From UBA993 sp964389365 (GTDB taxonomy: Bacteria; Bacillota; Dethiobacteria; DTU022): 64,000 nucleotides of DNA. The stretch is taken from assembly GCA_964389365.1 (NCBI GenBank), contig CAYMDO010000004.1, positions 30,923 to 94,922 on the forward strand. The letters run 5' to 3'. Positions within the stretch are counted from its first letter, which is position 1. Each line of letters begins with the position of its first letter. The notes below the pieces were generated by a model. That model searched no databases, had not been told where the DNA came from, and saw nothing but the letters and a program-made list of their open reading frames with translations. The translations under genes were made by a program, and so were the position numbers. Shown here in pieces: positions 16,742-25,679 of the stretch.

Positions 16742-16824
16742 CGGTACTTTCCGGTAAGGCATTATCAGTTATTGCTAAGAAAATGCGAAGCGGTTTATTG
16801 ATCTATGGAAAGGAGTAGGTTTAT

Positions 16825-17691
16825 TTGGCTATTTATGTAAACAAGCAGACCCGCGTCCTGGTTCAGGGTATTACAGGAAAACAGGGTTCTTTTCATACCC
16901 GTCAAATGCTGGAATACGGTACTGGAATTATCGGGGGAATATCCCCGGGTAAAGGTGGGCAGAGCGTAGAAGGGGTTCCGGTTTATAATACAGTCTTCGA
17001 AGCAATGGAGAAACAGCCAGCCGAAGCATCAATCCTCTTTATACCTGCGCCTTTTGCCCGAGATGCCGCGCTTGAGGCGCTGAATGCAGGGATTAAATTA
17101 TTGGTGCTTATCCCCGAACATATTCCGCTTCACGATGCGATGGATATTATGGCTTACGCTAAAACCAGGGATGCTGTTGTAGTTGGCCCCAATACATTTG
17201 GCCTTGTTTCATCGGGTTACAGTAAAATCGGCATAATGCCAAATAAATATTTTATTCCTGGTCCGGTAGGGGTAGTCTCACGCAGTGGTACTCTTTGCTA
17301 TGAGATTGTTGGCCAGCTGACTGCCAATCAAATTGGGACCACCACAGTTGTCGGTCTTGGCGGAGATCGGGTGGTAGGTTTGCACTTTATCGATGTTTTG
17401 AAACAATTCGAAGCAGATCCTGATACTAAAGTGATAGTGCTTGTAGGTGAAATCGGTGGCAGCGCTGAAGAAGAAGCAGCGGAATATATAGCCGGGGAAA
17501 TTGGTAAACCGGTAGTTGCCTACCTTGCCGGAAAAAGCGCTCCGCCGGGTAAGAGAATGGGTCATGCAGGGGCGATTATCGAAATGGGTAAAGGGACTTT
17601 CGAGGGAAAAGTAAAAGCACTGACCACTGCCGGTGTAAAGGTTGCTGCTTTGCAAGATGAAATCGTTCGTTTAATTAAAGAAAAAGTTTAA
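16825..17691 (+). CDS. sucD: Succinyl-CoA synthetase alpha subunit
   Basis: CoA-binding and phosphohistidine-carrying partner of SucC. In 288 residues it shows the Rossmann segment GITGKQGSFHTRQML near residue 15, the GPNTFGL and SRSGTLCYEI motifs, and the catalytic histidine H247 in KRMGHAGAII. The start is TTG with AAAGGAGTAGG 5 bases upstream. The 83-base gap after sucC holds no other gene that I can see. Confidence 0.96.
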   Translation: MAIYVNKQTRVLVQGITGKQGSFHTRQMLEYGTGIIGGISPGKGGQSVEGVPVYNTVFEAMEKQPAEASILFIPAPFARDAALEALNAGIKLLVLIPEHIPLHDAMDIMAYAKTRDAVVVGPNTFGLVSSGYSKIGIMPNKYFIPGPVGVVSRSGTLCYEIVGQLTANQIGTTTVVGLGGDRVVGLHFIDVLKQFEADPDTKVIVLVGEIGGSAEEEAAEYIAGEIGKPVVAYLAGKSAPPGKRMGHAGAIIEMGKGTFEGKVKALTTAGVKVAALQDEIVRLIKEKV

Positions 17692-17727
17692 GTTTTTTTG
17701 AAAGGTCAGAAAGGAGGCTGAAAAACT

Positions 17728-19401
17728 ATGATTGAACAGCAAAAAAATACCGAGCTCCTTGCAGCAAAAAAGGCATGGCGGGAAAAAGTCAATAAAACTT
17801 TGGAAAAAAACCCGGAGCGTAAAGCTTTCAAGACAGATTCAGATTATGAGATCGATAGAATCTACGATGTGCTGGATATGGAAACCTACCAATATCGGGA
17901 ACAGCTTAACTGGCCGGGTGAATATCCTTATACCCGTGGCATTCAACCAACTATGTACCGGGGGCGTCTCTGGACTATGCGCCAGTATGCCGGTTTCGGC
18001 AGCGCTGAAGAAACCAACGAAAGGTTTCGCTATTTATTGGAACAGGGGCAAACCGGCCTTAGCGTAGCATTTGACCTGCCTACCCAGATTGGTTATGATT
18101 CCGATCACCCTCTGGCCCGTGGCGAGGTGGGTAAAGTGGGGGTGGCTATCGATTCGCTGGCTGATCTGGAAATACTAATGGACCAGATTCCACTAGACAA
18201 GGTCAGTACTTCAATGACGATAAATTCGCCGGCTGCGGTCTTATTGGCCATGTATATAGCGGTGGCTGAAAAACAGGGCATAGCTATGGAAGAGCTAAAT
18301 GGCACCATCCAAAACGATATTCTAAAAGAATATATTGCCCGGGGCACTTATATTTTCCCACCGCGGGAATCAATGCGCATCATTGTTGATATCTTTGCCT
18401 ACGCCGGCAAAATGGTTCCGAACTGGAATACAATAAGCATTAGCGGTTATCATATTCGTGAGGCCGGTTCAACGGCTGTCCAGGAAGCAGCTTTTACCCT
18501 GGGCAATGCCATAGCTTATGTTGATGCCGCAGTTGCGGCGGGCCTGGAAGTGGACCAGTTTGCTCCACGGTTGTCTTTCTTTTTTAATGCCCATTCGAAC
18601 TTTTTTGAAGAAATTGCTAAATTCAGGGCTGCCAGGAGAATTTGGGCCCGTCTTATGAAAGATCGCTTCGGCGCTAAAAACCCTCGCTCGATGATGTTGC
18701 GGTTTCACACGCAGACGGCAGGCTCTACCCTGACAGCGCAGCAACCCGATGTCAACCTGATGCGAGTAGCTTACCAGGCACTCAGTGCGGTATTGGGCGG
18801 GACTCAATCCCTGCATACTAATTCTCGTGATGAAGCATTTGCTTTACCCAGCGAGCAATCGGTGCTCCTGGCTTTGCGTACCCAACAGGTTATCGGCTAT
18901 GAAATCGGGGTAACCGACACCGTCGATCCACTTGGCGGGTCATATTTTATCGAGAAACTGACCGATCAGATTGAAAAAGAAATATTAAGCTATATCCATA
19001 AAATTGATGAGTTGGGTGGAGCGGTAGAAGCGATAGAAAATGGATTTATTCAAAAAGAAATCCAGGCCAGTGCGTATCGCTACCAGAAAGAGATTGAATC
19101 ACATGAACGGGTGGTAGTTGGTGTAAACAGTTTTACCGTTAGCGGTGAACAACCAATTGATTTGCTAAAAATGGATCCTGCTGCCAGCCAGAGACAGGTA
19201 GAGCGCCTCAAAGAGGTCAGGCTAAGCCGTAATCAGGCCAAAGTAGCAGAAACTCTCCGGGAACTGAGGCGAAATGCCCAGGGGGGCGATAACCTGATGC
19301 CCGCAATACTTGAAGCAGTAAAAGTTTATGCTACTCTGGGTGAAATATGTGGGGTTTTGCGTGATGTATTTGGCGAGTACAAACAGCAGATCATAATTTA
19401 A
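17728..19401 (+). CDS. Methylmalonyl-CoA mutase large (catalytic) subunit
   Basis: Catalyses the B12-dependent interconversion of succinyl-CoA and methylmalonyl-CoA. The 557-residue protein is the TIM-barrel substrate-binding part only. Recognisable segments include YPYTRGIQPTMYRGRLWTMRQYAGF, LSVAFDLPTQIGYDSD, the TSMTINSPAAVLLAMYIA stretch and LGGTQSLHTNSRDEA. The cobalamin domain is a separate gene 51 bases downstream, as in many archaea and Clostridia. AAAGGAGG precedes the ATG. Confidence 0.96.
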   Translation: MIEQQKNTELLAAKKAWREKVNKTLEKNPERKAFKTDSDYEIDRIYDVLDMETYQYREQLNWPGEYPYTRGIQPTMYRGRLWTMRQYAGFGSAEETNERFRYLLEQGQTGLSVAFDLPTQIGYDSDHPLARGEVGKVGVAIDSLADLEILMDQIPLDKVSTSMTINSPAAVLLAMYIAVAEKQGIAMEELNGTIQNDILKEYIARGTYIFPPRESMRIIVDIFAYAGKMVPNWNTISISGYHIREAGSTAVQEAAFTLGNAIAYVDAAVAAGLEVDQFAPRLSFFFNAHSNFFEEIAKFRAARRIWARLMKDRFGAKNPRSMMLRFHTQTAGSTLTAQQPDVNLMRVAYQALSAVLGGTQSLHTNSRDEAFALPSEQSVLLALRTQQVIGYEIGVTDTVDPLGGSYFIEKLTDQIEKEILSYIHKIDELGGAVEAIENGFIQKEIQASAYRYQKEIESHERVVVGVNSFTVSGEQPIDLLKMDPAASQRQVERLKEVRLSRNQAKVAETLRELRRNAQGGDNLMPAILEAVKVYATLGEICGVLRDVFGEYKQQIII

Positions 19402-19452
19402 ATTGAAGCTGATAACAATATATGCAGTTTAAATTGCGAGGGAGGTAGTACA

Positions 19453-19854
19453 ATGCCTGACAAACTGGTTCGGGTCCTGGTCGGCAAAATCGGCCTCGAT
19501 GGCCACGACCGCGGTGCGAAGGTAGTAGCCCGGGCGCTACGTGACGCCGGTATGGAGGTTATCTATACCGGTTTGAGGCAGACACCGGAACAAATTGTAG
19601 AGACGGCGTTGCAGGAAGATGTCCAGGTGATTGGTTTAAGTATACTGTCCGGAGCGCATATGCAATTGATCCCTCCGGTTGTTGAATTGCTGCGCGAGCA
19701 GGAAAGCAGTGATATAATCGTTCTGGTTGGCGGTATTATTCCACGCGATGATATTGCTTACCTGAAAGAACAGGGGGTGGCTGAAGTTTTTACCCCCGGT
19801 TCGTCGACTGTGGATATTATTGATTTTATAAAGCACAAACTTGCCTTAAGCTAA
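19453..19854 (+). CDS. Methylmalonyl-CoA mutase small subunit (cobalamin-binding domain)
   Basis: A stand-alone 133-residue B12-binding domain. The DxHxxG signature is visible as D16, H18 and G21 (GLDGHDRG), where the histidine is the lower cobalt ligand. The second motif GLSILSGAH is near 60 and the closing VGGIIP near 90. It completes the split mutase with the preceding gene. The spacing and the strong GAGGGAGGT site indicate cotranscription. Confidence 0.96.
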   Translation: MPDKLVRVLVGKIGLDGHDRGAKVVARALRDAGMEVIYTGLRQTPEQIVETALQEDVQVIGLSILSGAHMQLIPPVVELLREQESSDIIVLVGGIIPRDDIAYLKEQGVAEVFTPGSSTVDIIDFIKHKLALS

Positions 19855-19871
19855 CAGATGGAGGGATACAG

Positions 19872-20270
19872 GTGTTTAAAAAGGTAGATCATATAGGAAT
19901 AGCAGTCGCCAATCTCGAGGAAGCTTTGAAACTATACTGCGATCAGCTGGGCCTGGTATGCAGCGGCACTGAAGTGGTTGATGAGCAAAAAGTCAGAGTT
20001 GCTTTTTTACCGGTAGGAGAAAGTAAAATTGAGCTGTTGGAATCAACTGACCCTGATGGCCCGGTAGGTAAGTTTATCGAAAAAAAAGGCGAAGGTGTAC
20101 ATCATCTGTCCTTCAGGGTCTCTAATATTGAAGAAAAGCTCGAGCAGTTGAAGCAACAGAATGTAGCGTTAATTGATCAAAAACCGCGCTACGGAGCCGG
20201 AGGGGCAAAAATTGCTTTTCTGCATCCGAAATCAACAGGCGGGGTGTTAGTCGAAATCTGTGAACGCTAA
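19872..20270 (+). CDS. mce: Methylmalonyl-CoA epimerase
   Basis: A 132-residue vicinal-oxygen-chelate fold enzyme that interconverts the R and S forms of methylmalonyl-CoA. Metal ligands fit the family: the first histidine in KVDHIGIAV near residue 6, a histidine in GEGVHHLSFRV near 78, and a glutamate in GGVLVEICE at the end. The start is GTG with TGGAGGGATACA upstream. Its place between mutase and carboxyltransferase is the standard propionate-module order. Confidence 0.95.
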   Translation: MFKKVDHIGIAVANLEEALKLYCDQLGLVCSGTEVVDEQKVRVAFLPVGESKIELLESTDPDGPVGKFIEKKGEGVHHLSFRVSNIEEKLEQLKQQNVALIDQKPRYGAGGAKIAFLHPKSTGGVLVEICER

Positions 20271-20306
20271 CCTGTAAGCAGAATCGTGAAGAAAGTGGTG
20301 AGTTTT

Positions 20307-21848
20307 ATGAATGATAAATTAGAACACCTTGAAGCCCGGAGAATGCGAACTTTAGCGGGCGGCGGTGAAAAACGCGTTGAAGACCAGCATGGTAAAGGTA
20401 AATTGACCGCCAGGGAAAGGCTGAGTAAATTATTAGACGAGGACAGCTTTGTGGAAATCGGCACTTTTGCCCAAACAGGTCTGGAAGATGCAAGTTCACT
20501 TGACTACCCCAATCCCGGAGAAGGGGTGGTTAGCGGCTATGGTACGGTTGAAGGGCGACGCGTATATGTCTATGCGCAGGATTTTACAGTTGCAGGCGGT
20601 TCGCTTGGGGAAGTCCATGCAGCCAAAATCTGCCGTATTCTGGACCTGGCAGCCCAGAACGGAGCTCCCGTCATTGGGCTGAATGATTCCGGGGGAGCGA
20701 GGATCCAGGAAGGGGTTTACTCGCTTAATGGTTTTGGATCAATCTTTTACCGAAACACATTATGCTCGGGAGTTATTCCCCAGCTTTCAGTGATCATGGG
20801 CCCATGCGCCGGCGGCGCTGTTTATTCACCGGCGATTACCGATTTTGTCTTTATGGTGAGCAAGATTGGCAATATGTTTATTACTGGACCACAGGTGATC
20901 AAGGCTGTAACTGGAGAAGAGGTTTCAGCTGAAGAACTTGGCGGGGCAGCCACACATAACCAGACCAGCGGTGTTGCTCATTTTTTTGCTGAAGAAGAGG
21001 AAGAATGTTTTACCCAGATTCGGCGATTACTGAGTTTTTTACCCTCCAACAACATCGACGATCCTCCTCTCGCAATATACAGTGATCCTGAGCTTGACCC
21101 GGCAGAACTGTTAACAATTATGCCTGACAATCCAAATCGTTCTTATGATGTACGTGATGTGATTAAAAGGATCGTGGATAATAGCGATCTTATGGAAGTA
21201 CACGAGGGTTATGCCCAGAATGCAGTTGTTGGTTTTGCCCGCCTTGGCGGGAAACCGGTAGGTATAATTGCCAACCAGCCAATGTTTAAGGCCGGGTGTC
21301 TTGATATAAACAGTTCTGATAAGATTGCCCGTTTCGTCCGTTTTTGTGATTGTTTCAACCTGCCTCTGATCACTTTTGTTGATGTGCCCGGTTACCTGCC
21401 GGGGGTAGAACAGGAATGGGGCGGTATTATTCGTCACGGGGCCAAAGTACTATATGCTTATTCTGAAGCTACTGTTCCCCAGATTTCGATTATTCTCAGA
21501 AAAGCCTATGGTGGTGCTTATATAGCAATGAATTCTCGCTCGTTGGGAGCTGATCTCTGCCTAGCCTGGCCAACGGCTGAAATAGCAGTTATGGGTCCCG
21601 ATGGGGCGGTTAATATTGTTAACAGGCGAGAGTTGGAGACAGCTGAAGATCAGGCCGTAAAACGGCAGGAGCTGGTTCAGCAATACCGTGACAAATATGC
21701 CAACCCCTATATTGCGGCTGCCCGGGGCTGGATCGATGAGGTTATTGACCCCCGACAGACAAGGGCTTACCTGATAAGGGGGCTTGAAATGGTTGAGAAT
21801 AAACGCGAACAGCGATTGATGCGTAAGCATGGCAATATACCATTATAG
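20307..21848 (+). CDS. mmdA: Methylmalonyl-CoA decarboxylase alpha / acyl-CoA carboxyltransferase subunit
   Basis: A 513-residue carboxyltransferase of the MmdA/PccB/12S family, which moves a carboxyl group between methylmalonyl-CoA and biotin. Marks are GGGEKRVEDQHGKGKLTARERL at the start (read in two parts), GLNDSGGARIQEG near 130, GPCAGGAVYSPA near 165 and FVDVPGYLPGVEQE near 370. ATG 20307 gives the usual family N-terminus; an in-frame GTG at 20286 has no ribosome binding site. No biotin carrier or membrane beta subunit follows, so partner genes must be elsewhere. A transcarboxylase or a carboxylase remain alternatives to a sodium-pumping decarboxylase. Confidence 0.92.
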   Translation: MNDKLEHLEARRMRTLAGGGEKRVEDQHGKGKLTARERLSKLLDEDSFVEIGTFAQTGLEDASSLDYPNPGEGVVSGYGTVEGRRVYVYAQDFTVAGGSLGEVHAAKICRILDLAAQNGAPVIGLNDSGGARIQEGVYSLNGFGSIFYRNTLCSGVIPQLSVIMGPCAGGAVYSPAITDFVFMVSKIGNMFITGPQVIKAVTGEEVSAEELGGAATHNQTSGVAHFFAEEEEECFTQIRRLLSFLPSNNIDDPPLAIYSDPELDPAELLTIMPDNPNRSYDVRDVIKRIVDNSDLMEVHEGYAQNAVVGFARLGGKPVGIIANQPMFKAGCLDINSSDKIARFVRFCDCFNLPLITFVDVPGYLPGVEQEWGGIIRHGAKVLYAYSEATVPQISIILRKAYGGAYIAMNSRSLGADLCLAWPTAEIAVMGPDGAVNIVNRRELETAEDQAVKRQELVQQYRDKYANPYIAAARGWIDEVIDPRQTRAYLIRGLEMVENKREQRLMRKHGNIPL

Positions 21849-21875
21849 GCTATCCTGGTAAAGCGCCACATATCC

Positions 21876-21905
21876 TTGACAGCATTAAAGCGGTTGTTGT
21901 AAAAT
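21876..21905 (+). promoter_or_regulatory. Sigma-A-type promoter of the argG T-box leader
   Basis: TTGACA at 21876-21881 and TAAAAT at 21900-21905 are separated by 18 bases. Transcription would begin just ahead of the T-box. Confidence 0.75.
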
Positions 21906-21924
21906 CTTCTAAAATAATATAATG

Positions 21925-22190
21925 CCTGTGATAGGGAGAGTAACCGTATTGTAGCGGTAGCAGCGAGCCGGAGTTGGTGAAAGTCCGGACTTTAAGCAAG
22001 CGGTGAAGCGCACCCTGGAGGTGGCTGTTGAAACCGTGTTTTGCTGCGGTGTGTAGGCTGTCCCGGTTTTATACCGTTATCAAGGCCGTTTTTCATGAAA
22101 ACGGTTTAAGTGGTTCGGTAAGAATTTTACCGATCAATAAAGGTGGTACCGCGAGCCTCTCGTCCTTTAAAGGACGGGAGGCTTTTTTAA
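21925..22190 (+). promoter_or_regulatory. T-box riboswitch, arginine type (specifier CGC), before argG
   Basis: The leader has the conserved T-box sequence GGTGGTACCGCG at 22142-22153 and a distal Stem I with the GGTGAAAG-type loop around 21975. In the specifier loop, AGGG 21933-36 pairs with CCCT 22013-16, and ACCG 21943-46 pairs with CGGT 22001-04. Between them lie AGTA on the 5' side and GAA-G-CGC-A on the 3' side. The specifier is then CGC at 22009-22011, an arginine codon, which fits the arginine synthesis genes behind it. Uncharged tRNA-Arg would favour readthrough. Confidence 0.93.
22155..22188 (+). terminator. T-box regulatory terminator
   Basis: A 14-bp stem closes 22155-22182 with one G-U pair, followed by six T. 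It overlaps the region after the T-box sequence and would be replaced by the antiterminator when uncharged tRNA binds. Confidence 0.92.
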
Positions 22191-22230
22191 ATTTAGTAAA
22201 AATATTGGCTATATGAGGAGGGCGTTTAAA

Positions 22231-23466
22231 GTGGCTCGAGAAAAAGTGGTTCTCGCTTACTCTGGAGGGTTGGATACATCGGTAATTGTAAAATGGCTGC
22301 TCGAAAAATACGATTATGAGATCATCACTATGACAGCCAATGTCGGCCAGGGCGATTCCGAATTGGAAGGCCTGGAAGAAAGGGCTATCAAAACCGGTGC
22401 AGCACAGGTCTTTATTGAAGATCTGCGTGAACAGCTTGTAAGAGACTACATCTTTCCGATGGTACAGTCCGGTGCTGTATACGAGGGTAAATACCTGCTG
22501 GGAACAGCAATTGCAAGACCGCTGATCGGCAAAAAACTGGTTGAGATCGCAGAAAAAGTTGGAGCTACGGCAGTGGCGCATGGGGCTACCGGTAAAGGCA
22601 ACGATCAGGTACGGTTTGAATTTGCCGTGAAAGCGCTTAACCCGTATCTGAAAATAATAGCACCCTGGCGTGAATGGGATCTAAAAGGCCGCAGCGATTG
22701 TATGGTTTACGCTCGCAACCATGGTATAAAGATTCCGGTAACGGCTGAAAAACCCTACAGTATTGATCGTAACATTTGGCATATTAGTTTTGAAGGCGGA
22801 ATTTTGGAAGACCCGGACCGTGAGCCAGATAGAGATATGTACCGCATGACAGTTGATCCGGTTGACGCACCGGACCAGACTGAAGATTTGACGATCTCTT
22901 TCGAAAATGGGATCCCCTTTGCAGTAAATGGCAAAAAACATAGTCCGGCGCAGTTAATTGATGAGTTGAATATTATTGCCGGACGCCATGGAGTGGGGCG
23001 AATTGATATGGTAGAAAACCGTTTTTTGGGCATGAAATCACGTGGCATCTATGAAACTCCGGGTGGTACTCTGATTTCCTTTGCCCATCGTGAATTAGAA
23101 CATTACACCCTTGATCGCGATCTGTACCATTATAAAGAAGGGATAGCCTTGAAATATGCAGAAATGATTTATTACGGTCTCTGGTTTACTCCACTGCGTG
23201 AAGCGCTCGATGCGTTTATTCAAAAGACACAGGAGAAGGTGACAGGTACAATCGGGATGAAACTCTACAAGGGAAATATCACTGTCAGCGGAAGAGAATC
23301 GGTCCATACTCTTTACCACCACGGGATGGCCACGTTTGAAGATGATGATCTTTTTGAGCAGAAAGATGCTCAGGGTTTTATCAACCTCTATGGGCTGCCT
23401 ATGGCGATCAGGGGTATGGTTGAAATGAAAGCAAGGAAAAAGAAAGAGGAGGCTTCGAAAAACTGA
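22231..23466 (+). CDS. argG: Argininosuccinate synthase
   Basis: Joins citrulline and aspartate with ATP. The protein of about 411 residues shows the PP-loop AYSGGLDTSV near residue 10, the GNDQVRFE and SPWREWD-like (APWREWD) segments, and YETPGGTLI. GTG 22231 has GAGGAGGG 8 bases upstream; the ATG at 22213 lies before that site and is unlikely. It is the first gene behind the arginine T-box. Confidence 0.96.
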   Translation: MAREKVVLAYSGGLDTSVIVKWLLEKYDYEIITMTANVGQGDSELEGLEERAIKTGAAQVFIEDLREQLVRDYIFPMVQSGAVYEGKYLLGTAIARPLIGKKLVEIAEKVGATAVAHGATGKGNDQVRFEFAVKALNPYLKIIAPWREWDLKGRSDCMVYARNHGIKIPVTAEKPYSIDRNIWHISFEGGILEDPDREPDRDMYRMTVDPVDAPDQTEDLTISFENGIPFAVNGKKHSPAQLIDELNIIAGRHGVGRIDMVENRFLGMKSRGIYETPGGTLISFAHRELEHYTLDRDLYHYKEGIALKYAEMIYYGLWFTPLREALDAFIQKTQEKVTGTIGMKLYKGNITVSGRESVHTLYHHGMATFEDDDLFEQKDAQGFINLYGLPMAIRGMVEMKARKKKEEASKN

Positions 23467-24839
23467 AAAAACCGTGGCAGGGCCGTTTTGAAAAAGAAAT
23501 TGATGACCTGGTTTTAGAGTTTACCGCATCGCTGCCTTTTGATCGTCGCCTGTCGCTTTACGATGTAAGGGGTAGTATCGCCCACGCTGAAATGCTTGCT
23601 GAGCAGGGTATTATCTCTGTTTCTGAAGCTGATGATATTGTCGGAGGGCTCAGGATAATAGCAGTGGAAATAGAAAGTGGCACTTTTTCGGATGATCTTG
23701 CCTGCGAAGATATTCACATGAACATTGAAAAAAGGCTTTTCGAAATAATCGGCCCTGTAGCGGGAAAACTGCATACCGGACGCAGTCGTAACGACCAGGT
23801 GGCGCTTGATATGCACCTTTACCTCCGTGAAGAGCTTGCTCACATTGATCAGCTACTTAAAAAGCTACAGGTGACGATCATTGATCTGGCCCGGGAAAAT
23901 GAAGATCTGATCGTTCCCGGGTATACTCACTTGCAGCGGGCACAGCCACTATTGTTAGCCCATCACCTGCTTGCCTACTTCTGGATGCTCGGCCGTGACC
24001 GCGAACGGATAAAAAGTGTGGCGAAAGGAATCGATCTGATGCCCCTCGGCGCTGGTGCTTTAGCCGGTACCGGTTTTCCGGTTAATCGGGAACTGGTTGC
24101 TGAAAAACTAGGTTTTTCAGCACTCTATGAAAACAGCATTGATGCAGTTAGCGATCGTGATTACCTGATTGAGTTTTTAGCTTTCGCATCAATTCTAATC
24201 ATGCACTTAAGCAGGTTCAGTGAGGAGTTGATCCTCTGGAATAGCTCGGAATTTGGCTTCATTGAGATTGATGACGCTTATACTACCGGCAGCAGCATGA
24301 TGCCGCAGAAAAAAAATCCGGATGTTGCTGAACTGGTGCGCGGTAAAACAGGCCGAATTTACGGTGCCCTGTTTGCCATGTTAACAATGATGAAAGGGAT
24401 ACCCCTCGCTTACAACAAGGATATGCAGGAAGACAAAGAAGGCCTTTTCGATGTCGTTGATCAGCTGAAAGTGATTTTACCCATTTTTGCCGGGATGTTG
24501 CAAACCATGACTATCAAAAAGGAACGGCTATTAAATGCAATTGATGACGATTATTTATGCGCGACAGACATAGCCGATTACCTGGCGTCCAAAGGTGTCG
24601 CTTTTAGGGATGCCCATCATATTGTCGGGGAAATGATTGCCTACACGAACCGGGCCAGTAAACGTTTGCGTGAGCTGAACGATCAGGAGAGGTCCAGTTT
24701 CCATCCTTTTTTGGCAGTTAAAATTGACGAGCTTTATAATCCGGCCCGGGTGGTCGAGGCCAGGAAAAGCCGGGGTGGAACATCTCCCACAGCGGTGAAG
24801 CTGCAAATTGAAAAAGCAGTTAAGTCTCTAAGCGCTTAA
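23463..24839 (+). CDS. argH: Argininosuccinate lyase, probable CTG start
   Basis: Splits argininosuccinate into arginine and fumarate. From 23463 the protein has 458 residues, the usual length, and begins LKKPWQGRFEKEIDDLV, matching the family N-terminus. The only in-frame start-like codon near the GAGGAGG site (23446-23452) is CTG at 23463, which overlaps the argG stop as CTGA. Starting at the first ATG (23592) would delete 43 conserved residues. Other motifs are GRSRNDQVA near 102, and the signature GSSMMPQKKNPD near 277. It ends tail-to-tail with the exonuclease gene, overlapping by four bases. Confidence 0.93.
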   Translation: MKKPWQGRFEKEIDDLVLEFTASLPFDRRLSLYDVRGSIAHAEMLAEQGIISVSEADDIVGGLRIIAVEIESGTFSDDLACEDIHMNIEKRLFEIIGPVAGKLHTGRSRNDQVALDMHLYLREELAHIDQLLKKLQVTIIDLARENEDLIVPGYTHLQRAQPLLLAHHLLAYFWMLGRDRERIKSVAKGIDLMPLGAGALAGTGFPVNRELVAEKLGFSALYENSIDAVSDRDYLIEFLAFASILIMHLSRFSEELILWNSSEFGFIEIDDAYTTGSSMMPQKKNPDVAELVRGKTGRIYGALFAMLTMMKGIPLAYNKDMQEDKEGLFDVVDQLKVILPIFAGMLQTMTIKKERLLNAIDDDYLCATDIADYLASKGVAFRDAHHIVGEMIAYTNRASKRLRELNDQERSSFHPFLAVKIDELYNPARVVEARKSRGGTSPTAVKLQIEKAVKSLSA

Positions 24840-25660
24840 AAGATCAAGGGGTATCCTTTAGTCAGGTTGGAATCGCTAAAAAGAGCGGCTAGATGATGGA
24901 GATTGGTTATGCCGCGATTGTCTAATTCGGGTAACAATTTTAAATACAGTTCGGCGGCAATACGGGCATCGCCGAGAGCATTATGCCTGCCACTTAAATC
25001 CAGTTTAAAAACAGTGGAAAGATTTTCAAGAGAATAATCACCTATAGAATAATATAGTGCCGAAGTAAGCAGCACAGTGTCAATTACCGGGTTTATAAAA
25101 CGTCTCCCGGTGGCTTCACTGATCTTTATGTTGATAAAAGCCAAATCAAATGGTGCATTGTGGGCAATACAAATCCGCGGCCCGCAATATTTCAAAAAAT
25201 CAAGCAACACAGGGATAATTTGCGGTTTATTTTTTACCATGTTATCATCTAAGCCTGTAATGCGTCTGGCAACCGGTGGAATTGGACGCCTGGGGTTGAC
25301 GAGGTTATAAAAGTGATCATTATTGGAAATTATAGCATGTTCGATCGTTACTGCTCCGATGGCCATGATTTCGTCGCACATGTAAGGGTGCAGACCGGTG
25401 GTTTCAGTATCAAAAACTACATAAGAAGCGTTTAAAAGATCTTGCTCCCAATCAATACCCGTTTTAATCGCGGATATCTCTGCTGAAAGTTTCCCAAAGA
25501 CAGCTTGATCATTGGTGATCGGTTCCGGTTGTTTTGCTCCGGTTAACAAATAGCTAAGTAGTTTTTCGCTGCTGCTGGTCCGAGGTGCCGATCCGTTTTT
25601 TTTCGCTTTGCGATTTAGCAGGTTATAATCTGGCTCATAATGGAAATGTTTATTTTTCAT
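24836..25660 (-). CDS. DEDDh 3'-5' exonuclease (DNA polymerase III epsilon-like)
   Basis: A 274-residue exonuclease with the DnaQ fold: VFDTETTG (D84, E86), AHNAPFDLAF, and RHNALGDA supplying the final histidine and aspartate. An N-terminal extension of about 80 residues precedes the nuclease domain. ATG 25660 follows GAGGGCGAGGG; the longer start at 25696 lies in the preceding gene without a ribosome binding site. It forms an operon with the cNMP/CBS/DUF294 protein. The same pair is common beside acetate-type sodium symporters in other bacteria, so a role outside replication is likely (inference). Confidence 0.88.
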   Translation of the reverse strand: MKNKHFHYEPDYNLLNRKAKKNGSAPRTSSSEKLLSYLLTGAKQPEPITNDQAVFGKLSAEISAIKTGIDWEQDLLNASYVVFDTETTGLHPYMCDEIMAIGAVTIEHAIISNNDHFYNLVNPRRPIPPVARRITGLDDNMVKNKPQIIPVLLDFLKYCGPRICIAHNAPFDLAFINIKISEATGRRFINPVIDTVLLTSALYYSIGDYSLENLSTVFKLDLSGRHNALGDARIAAELYLKLLPELDNRGITNLHHLAALFSDSNLTKGYPLIF

Positions 25661-25679
25661 CTGCTTTCCCTCGCCCTCT

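Noticed and set aside
22093..22581. 162-codon minus-strand frame over the T-box and argG start
   Set aside because: Shadow of the leader and of argG in antisense; it crosses the T-box terminator.
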